From Thinopyrum elongatum (Eukaryota > Streptophyta > Magnoliopsida > Poales > Poaceae): DNA of 64,000 nucleotides. Below are positions 1 to 11,085 of the stretch, one piece after another; the first letter of the stretch is position 1; every line of letters starts with the position of its first letter. The notes below the pieces were generated by a model. It was not told where the DNA came from, did not search any database, and was given only the letters and a program-made list of their open reading frames with translations. The stretch spans positions 187,960,088 through 188,024,087 of the forward strand of contig CM022303.1 of assembly GCA_011799875.1 (NCBI GenBank), read 5' to 3'. The translations under genes were made by a program, and so were the position numbers.

Positions 1-648
1 GTTCCCTTTCTTTCCCTTGCCCTTTTTCTTGAAACTAGTGGTCTTGTTAACCATCAACACTTGATGCTCTTTATTGATTTCTACCATCGCCGATTTTAGC
101 ATCGCGAAGAGCTTGGGAATCGTTTTCGTCGTCCCTTGCATATTATAGTTCATCATGAAGTTCGAGTAGCTTAGTGATAGTGACTAGAGAACTCTGTCAA
201 TCACTATCTTATCTGGAAGATTAACTCCCACTTGATTCAAGCGATTGTAGTACTCAGACATTCTGAACACATGCTCACTAGCTGAGCTATTCTCCTCCAT
301 CTTGTAGGCAAAATACTTGTCAGAGGTCTCATACCTCTCGACACGGGCATGAGTCTGAAATACCAATTTCAGCTCTTGGAACATCTCATATGCTCCGTGG
401 CGTTCAAAAAGTTTTTGAAGTCCCGGTTCTAAGCCGTAAAACATGGTGCACTAAACTATTAAGTAGTCATCATACCGAGCTTGCCAGACGTTCATAACGT
501 CTGCATCTTCTCCTGCAATAGGTCTGTCACCTAGCGGTGCATCAAGGACATAATTCTTCTGTGCAGCAATGAGGATAATCCTCAAATCACGGACCCAGTC
601 CGCATCATTGCTACTATCATCTTTCAACTTAGTTTTCTCCAGGAACAT
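1..648 (-). pseudogene. gag: Copia A gag, broken by nonsense codons
   Basis: The frame opens with ATG at 646-648 and gives the start of a Copia gag (motifs DWVRDLR, YVLDAPLGD), the protein that forms the particle shell. A TAG at 451-453 replaces the CAG glutamine codon found at the same place in element C (27845-27847). The frame then continues with GLEPGLQK, HGAYEMFQELK and ARVERYE before another TAG near 184. The C-terminal Lys-rich part is at 1-60, and the zinc knuckle lies beyond the window. The same TAG occurs in element B at 8272-8274. Confidence 0.9.
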
Positions 649-817
649 ATCAAAAATAAAACATGGGAGCTATACGCGAGCTATTGATCTATAACATAGA
701 TATGCAAATACTATCAGGATTAAGTTCATGATAAATTAAGTTCAATTAATCAAATTACTTAAGAACTCCCACTTAAATAGACATCCCTCAAATCATCTAA
801 GTGATACGTGATCCAAA

Positions 818-1036
818 TCAACTAACCCATGTCCGATCATCACGTGAGATGGGGTAGTCATCAATGGTGAACATCTCTATGTTGATCATATCTACTATAT
901 GATTCACGTTCGACCTTTCGGTCTCCAGTGTTCCGAGGCCATGTCTGTACATGCTAGGCTTGTCAAGTTTAACCCAAGTATTCCGCATGTGCAAAACTGT
1001 CTTGCACCCGTTGTATGTGAACGTAGAGTCTATCAC
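818..1036 (-). other. Conserved small open frame in Copia A leader
   Basis: A 72-codon open stretch lies between the PBS and gag on the sense strand of the element. It follows a TGA stop directly and its first ATG is at codon 17, so any translated product would be about 56 residues. The same frame, with the same length and stop, is open in element B (8628-8846) and C (28205-28423) with a handful of substitutions, although the gag-pol of all three copies is broken. It could be a leader uORF or only chance conservation of young copies. Confidence 0.45.
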
Positions 1037-1902
1037 ACCCGATCATCACGTGGTGTCTCAACACAATGAACTATCGCAATGGTGCATACTCTGGGAGAAC
1101 ACTTATACCTTGAAATTTAGTGAAGGGATCATCTTATAATGCTACCGCCGTACTAAGCAAAATAAGATGCATAAAGATAAACATCACATGCAATCAAAAT
1201 ATGTGACATGATATGGCCATCATCATCTTGTGCTTTTGATCTCCATCTCCAAAGCATCATCATGATCTCCATCGTCACCGGCTCGACACCTTGATCTCCA
1301 TCGTTGCGTCGTGGTCGTCTCGCCAACTATTACTTCTACAACTATCGTTAACGCATAGTGATAAAGTAAAGAAATTACATGGCGTTTGCATTTCATACAA
1401 TAAAGCGACAACCATATGGCTCCTGCCAGTTGTCGATAACTTACAAAACATGATCATCTCATACAACAACGTATATCACATCATGTCTTGACCATATCAC
1501 ATCACAACATGCCCTGCAAAAACAAGTTAGACGTCCTCTACTTTGTTGTTGCAAGTTTTACGTGGCTGCTACGGGCTTCTAGCAAGAACCGTTCTTACCT
1601 ACGCATCAAACCACAATGGTGTTTCGTCAAGTTTGTTGTTTTAACCTTCTTCAAGGACCGGCCGCAGTCAAATTCGATTCAACTAAAGTAGGAGAGACAG
1701 ACACCCGCCAGCCACCTTTATGCAAAACTATTTGCATGTCTGTCGGTGGAACCGGTCTCATGTGCGTGGACATGTAAGGTTGGTCCGGGCCGCTTCATCC
1801 CACAATACCGCTGAATCAAAATAAGACGTTGGTGGTAAGCAGTATGACTATCACCACCCACAACTCTTTGTGTTCTACTCGTGCATATCATCTACGCATA
1901 GA

Positions 1903-1919
1903 CCTGGCTCATGATGCCA
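1903..1919 (-). other. Primer-binding site of Copia A, with one inserted base
   Basis: Directly inside the LTR end, the minus strand reads TGGCATCATGAGCC, a one-base-longer form of the plant initiator-Met tRNA primer site TGGYATCAGAGCC. The inserted base would weaken tRNA pairing. Element B has the same insertion. Confidence 0.8.
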
Positions 1920-1920
1920 C

Positions 1921-3680
1921 TGTTGGGAATCGTTGCATGGAAAACAAAAAAAATTCTACGCACACGCAATGATCTATCCATGGAGATGCATAGCAACGAG
2001 TGGGAGAGTGTGTCTATGTACCCTCATAGACCGTAAGCGGAAGCGTTTCACAACGCGGTTGATGTAGTCGAACTTCTTCTAGCTCCGATCGATCAAGTAC
2101 CGAACGTACGGCACCTCCGAGTTCTGCACACGTTCAACTCGGTGACGTCCCTTGTCTTCTTGATCCAACAAGGTGTCGAGGTAGTAGATGAGTTCCGTCA
2201 GCATGACGGCATGGTGACGGTGATGGTGAAGTGATCTCCGCAGGGCTTCGCCTAAGCAAAACGAAAATATGACCGGGGGTGTAAACGGTGGAGGGGGGCG
2301 CCGCACACGGCTAGGCAATTGTCTCGTTGTGCTAGGCGCCCTCCCTCCCACATATATATAGGTGGGGGGAGGAGGGAGCAGCCAGGAGGGCGCCCCAAGT
2401 AGGCCGAATCCTACTTGGGCTCCTCCCCAAGTGGCACCCCCCTGCCATATTTGTCGGAGGGGGGAGGAAAGGGGGGAGAGGTGGAAGGAAGGGGAAATCC
2501 TATTCCCTTTCTTTCCTTTCCTCCTTCCCCTTTCCTTCTCCACCTTGGCCGGCCCATATGGGGGGCACACCATCCCCTTGTGGCTGGTGTGTTTCCCCTC
2601 TTGGCCCATAAGGCCCATATCTTTTGCCGGGGGTGTCCGGAACCCCTTTCAGTGACCCGATAAGTACCCGGTGACCCCCGAAACACTTCCGGTGTCCGAA
2701 TACTATCGTCGTATATATCAATCTTTACCTCTCGACCATTTTGAGACTCCTCGTCATGTCCGTGATCTCATCCGGGACTCCGAACAACATTCGGTCACCA
2801 AATCACATAACTCATATAATACTATATCATCATCGAACGTTAAGCGTGCGGACCCTACGGGTTCGAGAACTATGTAGACATGACCGAGACAACTCTCCAG
2901 TCAATAACCAATAGCGGAACCTGGATGCTCATATTGGCTCCTACATATTCTACAAAGATCTTTATCGGTCGAACCGTTATGACAACATACGCAATTCCCT
3001 TTGTCAATCGGTATGTTACTTGCCCGAGAATCGATCGTCGGTATCTTCATACCTAGTTCAATCTCGTTACCGACAAGTCTCTTTACTCGTTCTGTAATAC
3101 ATCACCTCGTGACCAACTCCTTAGTCGTTTGCTTGCAAGCTTATGATGTGTATTACCGAGAGGGCCCAGAGATACCTCTCCGAAACTCGGAGTGACAAAT
3201 CCTAATCTCGATCTATGCCAACTCAACAAATACCTTCGGAGATACCTGTAGAGCATCTTTATAATCACCCAGTTACGTTGTGACGTTTGATAGCACACAA
3301 GGCATTCCTCCGGTATCCGGGAGTTGCATAATCTCATAGTCGAAGGAATATGTATTTGACATGAAGAAAGCAATAGCAATAAAACTGAACGATCATTATG
3401 CTAAGCTAACGGATGGGTCTTGTCCATCACATCATTCTCCTAATGATGTGATCCCGTTATCAAATGACAACCCATGTCCATGGTTAGGAAACCTTAACCA
3501 TCTTTGATCAATGAGCTAGTCTAGTAGAGGCTCACTAGGGACACGATGTTTGTTTATGTATTCACACATGTATTTAGGTTTCCGATCAATACAATTCTAG
3601 CATGAATAATAAACCTTTATCATGAATAAGGAAATATAAAATAACAACTTTATTATTGCCTCTAGGGCATATTTCCTTCA
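1921..3680 (-). repeat. Full-length 5' LTR of Copia A
   Basis: The 1760-bp LTR runs from TGTTGGGAATCG to CATATTTCCTTCA on the plus strand. On the sense strand it starts TGAAGGAAATATGCCC and ends CCCAACA, the signature ends of Angela/BARE/WIS LTRs. It is bounded on the left by the PBS. On the right it abuts 3681, which is itself internal LTR sequence of element B. Confidence 0.93.
2353..2360 (-). promoter_or_regulatory. LTR TATA box (Copia A)
   Basis: A TATATATA core sits in a GC-rich context and is conserved in all four long copies of this LTR (also near 10160, 19490 and 29740). It fits the expected LTR promoter position. Transcription would run leftward. Confidence 0.6.
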
Positions 3681-4659
3681 TGTCATATATATCAATCTTT
3701 ACCTCTCGACCATTTCGAGACTTCTTGTCATATCCGTGATCTCATCTGGGACTCCGAACAACATTCGGTCACCAAATCATATAACTCATATAACACTATA
3801 TCGTCAACGAACGTTAAGCGTGCGGACCCTATGGGTTCGAGAACTATGTAGACATGACCGAGACACCTCTCCGATCAATAACCAATAGCGAAACCTGGAT
3901 GCCCATATTGGCTCCTACATATTCTACGAAGATCTTTATCGGTCGAACCGTTATGACAACATACGTAATTCCCTTTGTCCATCGGTATGTTACTTGCCTG
4001 AGATTCGATTGCCGGTATCTCTATACCTAGTTCAATCTCGTTAACGGCAAGTCTCTTTATTCATTCCGTAATACATCATCTCATAACTAACTCATTAGTC
4101 ATTTGCTTGCAAGGCTTCTTATTATGTGTATTACCGAGAGGGCCCAGAGATACCTCTTCGATACTCAGAGTGACAAATCCTAATCTTGATCTATGCCAAC
4201 TCAACAAACACCTTTGGAGATACCTGTAGAGCATCTTTATAATCACCCAGTTACGTTGTGATGTTTGATAGCACACAAGGTATTCCTTCGGTATCCGGGA
4301 GTTGCATAATCTCATAGTCGAAGGAATATGTATTTGACATGAAAAAAGCAATAGCAATAAAACTGAACGATCATTATGCTAAGCTAACGGATGGGTCTTG
4401 TCCATCACATCATTCTCCTAATGATGTGATCCCGTTATCAAATGACAACCTATGTCCATGGTTAGGAAACATTAACCATCTTTGATCAACGAGCTAGTCT
4501 AGTAGAGGCTCACTAGGGACACGGTATTTGTTTATGTATCCACACATGTATTTAAGTTTCCGGTCAATACAATTCTAGCATGAATAATAAACCTTTATCA
4601 TGATTAAGGAAATATAATAATAACCATTTTATTATTTCCTCTAGGGCATATTTCCATCA
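3681..4659 (-). repeat. Right part of the left (3') LTR of Copia B
   Basis: The sequence aligns with LTR A from about position 2707 to the LTR end. It therefore lacks the first 790 bp of a full LTR, and it ends in CATATTTCCATCA next to a polypurine tract. The abrupt start next to the clean end of LTR A is what is expected if element A inserted into this LTR. The missing part would then lie to the left of element A, outside the window. The first five bases after element A (TGTCA) would be the target duplication. Confidence 0.9.
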
Positions 4660-4674
4660 GTCTCCCACTTGCAC
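4660..4674 (-). other. Polypurine tract of Copia B
   Basis: On the minus strand this reads GTGCAAGTGGGAGAC directly before the LTR start TGATGGAAATATG. This is the usual plus-strand priming site of this Copia group. An equivalent site is at 22528-22542 in element C. Confidence 0.8.
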
Positions 4675-4859
4675 TAGAGTCAATAATCTAGTTCACATCG
4701 CCATGTGATTAACACCCATAGTTCACATCGCCATGTGACCAACACCCAAAGAGTTTACCAGAGTCAATAATCTAGTTCACACCACCATGTGATTAATACC
4801 CAAAGAATATTAAGGTGTGATCATGTTTTGCTTGTGAGAGAGGTTTAGTCAACGGGTCT

Positions 4860-7700
4860 GCCACATTCAGATCCGTATGTAATTTGCAAATTTCTATGTC
4901 TACAATGCTCTACATGGAGGTACTCTAGCTAATTGCTCCCACTTTCAATACGTATCCAGATTGAGACTCGGAGTCATCCGAATCGGTGTCAAAGCTTGCA
5001 TCGACGTAACCCTTTATGACTAACTCTTTATCACCTCCATAACCGGGAAATATCTCCTTAGTCCTCTTAGGTAACTAAGAATAATTTTGACCGCTGTCCA
5101 GTGATCTACTCCTGGATCACTATTGTACCCCCTTGCCAAACTCATGGCAAGGTACACAACAGGTCTGGTACACAGCATGGCATACTTTATAGAACCTATG
5201 GCTCAGGCATAGGGAATGACTTTCATTCTCTCTCTATCTTCTGTCGTGGTCGGGTTTTGAGTCTTACTCAACTTCACACCTTGCAACACAGGCAAGAACC
5301 CTTTCTTTGACTGATCCATTTTGAACTTCTTCAAAACTTTGTCAAGGTATGTGCTTTGTGAAAGTCCTATTAAGCGTCTCGATCTATCCCTATAGATCTT
5401 GATGCCCAATATATAAGCAGCTTCACCGAGGTCTTTCATTGAAAAATTCTTATTCAAGTATCCTTTTATGCTATCCAGAAATTCTATATCATTTCCAATC
5501 AACAATATGTCATCCACGTATAATATCAGAAATGCTACAGAGCTCCCACTCACTTTCTTGTAAATATAGGCTTCACCGTAAGTCTGTATAAAACCATATG
5601 CTTTGATCACCTCATCAAAGCTTATATTCCAACTCCGAGATGCTTGCACCAGTCCATAGATGGATCACTGGAGCTTGCACACTTTGTTAGCACCTTTAGG
5701 ATCGACAAAACCTTCTGGTTGCATCATATACAACTCTTCTTTAAGAAATCCATTAAGGAATGCAGTTTTGACGTCCATTTGCCAGATTTCATAATCATAA
5801 AATGCGGCAATTGCTAACATGATTTGGACGGACTTAAGCATCGCTACGGGTGAGAAAGTCTCATCGTAGTCAACCCCTTGAACTTGTCGAAAACCTTTTG
5901 CGACAAGTCGAGCTTTGTAGACGGTAACATTACCATCAGCGTCAGTCTTCTTCTTGAAGATCCATTTATTTTCTATGGCTTGCCGATCATCGAGCAAGTC
6001 CACCAAAGTCCACACTTTGTTCTCATACATGGATTGTATCTCAGATTTCATGGCCTCAAGCCATTTATCAGAATCTAGGCTCATCATAGCTTCTTCATAG
6101 TTCATAGGTTTGCCATGGTCTAATAACATGACTTCCAGGACAGGATTACCGTACCACTCTGGTGTGGAACGTGCTCTGTTCGACCTACGAGGTTCAGTGG
6201 TAACTTGATCTGAAGTTTCATGATCATTATCATTTGCTTCCTCTCTAGTTGGTGTAGGCATCACGGGAATGATTGTGATGCACTATTTCCAATTCGAGAG
6301 AAGGTACAATTACCTCATCAAGTTCTACTTTCCTCCCACTCACCTCTTTCGAGAGAAACTCCTTCTCTAGAAAGGACCCATTCTTTTGCAACAAAGATCT
6401 TGCCTTCGGACCTGTGGTAGAAGGTGTACCCAATAGTTTCCTTAGGGTATCCTATGAAGACGCACTTCACCGATTTGGGTTCGAGCTTATCAGGCTGAAG
6501 CCTTTTGACATAAGTGTCGCATCCCCAAACTTTAAGAAACGACAGCTTAGGTTTGTTGCCAAACTATAGTTCATACGGTGTGGTCTCAATGGATTTTGAC
6601 GGTGCCCTATTTAACGTGAATGTGGCTGTCTCTAATGCATAACCCCAAAACAATAGTGGTAAATTGGTAAGAGACATCATAGAATGCACCATATCTAATA
6701 AAGTACGATTACGATGTTCAGACACACCATTACACTATGGTGTTCCAGGTGGCGTGAGTTGTGAAACTATTCCACATTATTTTAAATGAATGCCAAACTC
6801 GTAACTCACCTCCATGATCAGATCGTAGAAACTTTATTTTCTTGTTACGATGATTCTCCACTTCACTCTGAAATTCTTTGAACTTTTCAAATGTTTCAGA
6901 CTTGTGTTTCATCAAGTAGATATACCCATACCTACTCAAATCATCTGTGAAGGTTAGAAAATAACAATACCCGCCACGTGCCTCAACGCTCATTGGACCG
7001 CGTACATCAGTATGTATTATTTCCAATAAGTCATTAGCTCGCTCCATTGTTTCGGAGAACGGAGTTTTAGTCATCTTTCCCGTGAGGCATGGTTCGCAAG
7101 TATCAAATGATTCATAATCAAGTGATTCCAAAAGTCCATCCGCATGGAGTTTCTTCATGCGCTTTACACCAATATGACCTAAACGGCAGTGCCACAAGTA
7201 TGTTGCACTATCATTATCAACTTTGCATATTTTGGCATCAATATTATGAATATGTGTATCACTACGATCGAGATTCAATAAACCATTCACATTGGGTGTA
7301 TGACCATTGAAGGTTTTATTCATGTAAACAAAACAACAATTATTCTCTGAATTAAATGAATAACCGTATTGCAATAAACACGATCTAATCATGTTCATGC
7401 TCAACGCAAACACCAAATAACATTTATTTAGGCTTAACACTAATCCCGAAGGTAGAGGGAGTGTGCGATGGTGATCATGTCAATCTTGGAAACACTTCCA
7501 ACACACATTGTCACCTCGCCCTTTACTAGTCTCCGTTTATTCCGCAACTCCTGTTTTGAGTTACTAATCTTAGCAACTGAACCGATATCAAATACCCAGG
7601 GGCTACTACGAATACTAGTAAGGTACACATCAATAACATGTATATCAAATATACCTTTGTTCACATTGCCATCCTTCTTATCCGCTAAGTATTTGGGGCA
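4860..7700 (-). pseudogene. pol: Copia B pol (protease, integrase, RT, RNase H remnant), broken
   Basis: Read leftward, the protease region near 7590 has DIG in place of the DTG catalytic triplet seen in element C. GAG-pre-integrase and zinc-binding integrase residues (WHCRLGH, CEPCLTGK) and the first integrase aspartate (HTDVRGP) follow between 7200 and 6990. The RT is at 5203-6264, with the YVDD catalytic box at 5511-5522. The frame is cut by several stops and shifts (around 6780, 6430-6245 and 5665-5649). RNase H starts near 5180 but breaks off at about 4940, where element C continues. The product would not be functional. Confidence 0.9.
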
Positions 7701-8459
7701 GTTCCGCTTCTAGTGACCATTCCCTTTGCAGTAGAAGCACTTAGTTTCAGGCTTAGGTCTAGCTTTGGGCTTCTTCATGGGAGTGGCAACTTGCTTGCCA
7801 TTCTTCTTGAAGTTCCCTTTCTTTCCCTTGCCCTTTTTCTTGAAACTAGTGGTCTTGTTAACCATCAACACTTGATGCTCTTTCTTGATTTCTACCTTCG
7901 CCGATTTCAGCATCGCGAAGTGCTCGGGAATCGTTTTCGTCATCCCTTGCATATTATAGTTCATCACGAAGTTCTAGTAGCTTGGTGATAGTGACCAGAG
8001 AATTCTGTCAATCACTATCTTATCTGGAAGATTAACTCCCACTTGATTCAAGCGATTGTAGTACCCAAACATTCTGAGCACATGCTCACTGGCTGAGCTA
8101 TTCTCCTCCATCTTGTAGGCAAAATACTTGTCAGAGGTCTCATACCTCTCGACACGAGCATGAGTCTGAAATACCAATTTCAGCTCTTGGAACATCTCAT
8201 ATGCTCCATGGCGTTCAAAACATTTTTGAAGTCCTGGTTCTAAGCCGTAAAGCATCACGCACTAAACTATTAAATAGTCATCATATCAAGCTCGCCAAAC
8301 GTTCATAACATCTGCATCTACTCCTGGAATAGGTCTGTCAACTAGCGGTGCATCAAGTACATAATTCTTCTATGCAGCAATGAGGATAATCCTCAGATCA
8401 CGGACCCAGTCCGCATCATTGCTACTATCATCTTTCAACTTAGTGTTCTCTAGGAACAT
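7701..8459 (-). pseudogene. gag: Copia B gag, broken
   Basis: ATG is at 8457-8459. The gag reads through conserved blocks (DWVRDLR, HGAYEMFQELK, ARVERYE, MNYNMQGM, HQVLMVNKTTS) and ends in a zinc knuckle whose Trp codon is TAG (CFYCKGNGH then stop). Further stops lie at 8272-8274 (shared with element A) and near 7974. The knuckle has the CX2CX4HX4C spacing of nucleocapsid domains if the stop is ignored. This is a dead copy of the particle protein. Confidence 0.9.
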
Positions 8460-8627
8460 ATCAAAAATATAGGGGAGCTATATAGCGAGCTGTTGATCTA
8501 CAACATAGATATGCAAAAACTATTAAGACTAAGTTCATGATAAATTTAAGTTCAATTAATAAAATTACTAATGAACTCCCACTTAAATAAACATCCCTCA
8601 AGTTATCTAAGTGATACATGATCCAAA

Positions 8628-8846
8628 TCAACTAACCCATGTCCTATCATCACGTGAGATGGGGTAGTCTTCAATGGTGAACATCTCTATGTTGATCATA
8701 TCTACTATATGACTCACGTTCGACCTTTCGGTCTCCAGTGTTCCGAGACCATGTCTGTACATGCTAGGCTTGTCAAGTTTAACCCAAGTATTCTGCATGT
8801 GCAAAACTGTCTTACACCCGTTGTATGTGAACGTAGAGTCTGTCAC
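8628..8846 (-). other. Conserved small open frame in Copia B leader
   Basis: This matches the 72-codon leader frame at 818-1036, with the same endpoints and a few substitutions. The first ATG is again at codon 17. No known domain is recognised. Confidence 0.4.
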
Positions 8847-9712
8847 ACCGGATCATCACGTGGTGCTTCAAAATGATGAACTTTGGCAATGGTGCATACT
8901 CAGGGAGAACACTTTTATCTTGAAATAAAGTGAAGGGATCATCTTATAATGCTACCTCCGTTCTAAGCAAAATAAGATGCATAAAGATAAACATCACATG
9001 CAATCGAAATATGTGACATGATATGGCCATCATCATCTTGTGCTTTTGATCTCCATCTCCAAAGCATCGTCATGATCTCCATCATCACCGGCTCGACACC
9101 TTGATCTCCATCGTTGCGTCGGGGTTGTCTCACCAACTATTGCTTCTACAACTATTGCTAACGCATAGCGATAAAGTAAAGCAATTACATGGCGTTTGCA
9201 TTTCATACAATAAAGAGACAACCATAAGGCTCCTGCCGGTTGCCGATAAATTAGAAAACATGATCATCTCATACAATAATGTATATCACATCATGTCTTG
9301 ACCATATCACATCACAACATGCCCTGCAAAAACAAGTTAGACGTCCTCTACTTTGTGGTTGCAAGTTTTACGTGGTTGCTACGGGCTTCTAGCAAGAACT
9401 GTTCTTACCTACGGCAAAAACCACAACGGTGATTTATCAAGTTTGCTGTTTTAACCTTCTTCAAGGACCGGCCGCAGTCAAATTCGATTCAACTAAAGTA
9501 GGAGAAATAGACACCCGCCAGCCACCTTTATGCAAAACTAGTTGCATGTCTGTCGGTGGAACCAGTCTCATGTACGTGGACATGTAAGGTTGGTCCGGGC
9601 CGCTTCATCTTACAATACCGCCGAATCAAAATAAGACGTTGGTGGTAAGCAGTATGACTATCACCGCCCACAACTCTTTGTGTTCTACTCGTGCATATCA
9701 TCTACGCATAGA

Positions 9713-9729
9713 CCTGACTCATGATGCCA
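9713..9729 (-). other. Primer-binding site of Copia B
   Basis: The minus strand reads TGGCATCATGAGTCAGG next to the LTR end. It resembles the initiator-Met tRNA primer site with an inserted base and one substitution. Confidence 0.75.
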
Positions 9730-9730
9730 C

Positions 9731-11085
9731 TGTTGGGAAATGTTGCATGGAAAACAAAAAAAATTCAACGCAAATGCAAGATCTATCAAGGAGATGCATA
9801 GCAACGAGAGGGGAGAGTGTGTCTACGTACCCTTATAGACCGTAAGCAGAAGCATTTGTTAACGCGGTTGATGTAGTCAAACTTCTTCGCGCTCCAACCG
9901 ATCGAGTATCGAACGTACGGCACCTCCGCGTTCAGCACACGTTCAGCTCGGTGACATCCTCGCCTTCTTGATCCAGCCATACAGCAAAGTAGTGGATGAG
10001 TTCTGGCAGCACGACGGCGTGGTGACGGTGATGGTGAAGTTATCTCCGCAGGGCTTTTCCTAAGCACTACGAAAATATGACCGAGGGTGTAAACGATGGA
10101 GGGGGGCACCGCACACGGCTAAACAATTGTTGTGGTTGTGCTAGGCGCCCCCTCCCACATATATATAGGTGGGGGGAGGAGGGAGCAGCCAGGAGGCGCC
10201 CCCAAGTAGGCCGAATCCTACTTGGGGTCCTTCCCAAGTGGCGCCCCCCTTACCATATTTGTCGGAGGGGGGAAGGAAAGGGGGAAGAGGGAAGGAAGGG
10301 GGAGGCCGAATCCCCCCTTTCCTTTCCCCCACTTGGGTGGCTGCCATAGGGGGTGCGCCAGCCCCTTGTGGGCTGATGTGCTCCCCTCTAATGGCCCAAT
10401 AGGCCCATTACCCTCCCGGGGGTGTCCGGTACCCCCTCTGGTATTCCGATGACTATCCGGTACACTCCGAAACACTTCCGGTGTCTGAATACCATCGTCC
10501 TATATCAATCTTTACCTGACGACCATTTTGAGACTCGTCGTCATGCCCGTGATCTCATCCGAGACTCCGAACAACATTCGGTCACCAAATCATATAACTC
10601 ATATAACACTATATCGTCAACGAACGTTAAGCGTGCGGACCCTACGGGTTCGAGAACTATGTAGACATGACCAAGACACCTCTCCGGTCAATAACCAATA
10701 GCGGAACCTGGATGCCCATATTGGCTCCTACATATTCTACGAAGATCTTTATCGGTCGAATCGTTATGACAACATACGTAATTCCCTTTGTCCATCGGTA
10801 TGTTACTTGCCCGAGATTCGATTGTCGGTATCTCTATACCTAGTTCAATCTCGTTACCGGCAAGTCTCTTTACTCGTTCCGTAATACATCATCTCGTAAC
10901 TAACTCATTATTCATTTGCTTGCAAGGCTTCTTATGATGTGTATTACCGAGAGGGCCCAGAGATACCTCTTCGATACTCGGAATGACAAATCCTAATCTT
11001 GATCTATGCCAACTCAACAAACACCTTTGGAGATACCTGTAGAGCATCTTTATAATCACCCAGTTACGTTGTGACGTTTGATAGC
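9731..11085 (-). repeat. Right (5') LTR of Copia B, first part
   Basis: This LTR begins TGTTGGGAAATG and follows LTR A closely. It is interrupted after 11085 by the Athila-like element and resumes at 18528. A TATATATA box lies at 10160-10167 on the minus strand. Together the parts make about 1.74 kb, the normal length for this family. Confidence 0.93.
11081..11085. repeat. Target site duplication ATAGC, left copy
   Basis: ATAGC immediately precedes TGATAACCC and recurs at 18523-18527 directly after the closing TATCA. This is a perfect 5-bp duplication, as LTR elements make. Confidence 0.92.

Larger units (their letters stand above)
1..1920 (-). mobile_element. Copia element A, gag-leader part of internal region, cut by window edge
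   Basis: This is the promoter-proximal part of a Copia LTR retrotransposon read leftward: PBS at 1903-1919, an untranslated leader of about 1.25 kb, then gag running off the left edge. The same order and near-identical sequence recur at 7810-9730 (element B) and 27400-29308 (element C). The gag type and the LTR next to it place it in the Angela/BARE/WIS group of Triticeae Copia elements. That grouping comes from recognising family sequence, not from a search. The left LTR and pol lie outside the window. Confidence 0.9.
4660..9730 (-). mobile_element. Copia element B, internal region
   Basis: This is a complete-order but decayed Copia internal region on the minus strand: PBS 9713-9729, leader, gag, protease, integrase, reverse transcriptase, an RNase H remnant and the PPT. 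It is shorter than expected because most of RNase H is deleted. With its two LTRs, both interrupted by later insertions, the element spans 3681-18913. It lies on the same strand as elements A and C and shares with A a gag nonsense codon and a PBS insertion, so A and B have a close common source. Confidence 0.92.

Noticed and set aside
2079..2618. 179-codon frame and others in Copia LTR promoter regions
   Set aside because: GC-rich Pro/Gly/Arg low-complexity reading in all LTR copies, without a shared frame length.
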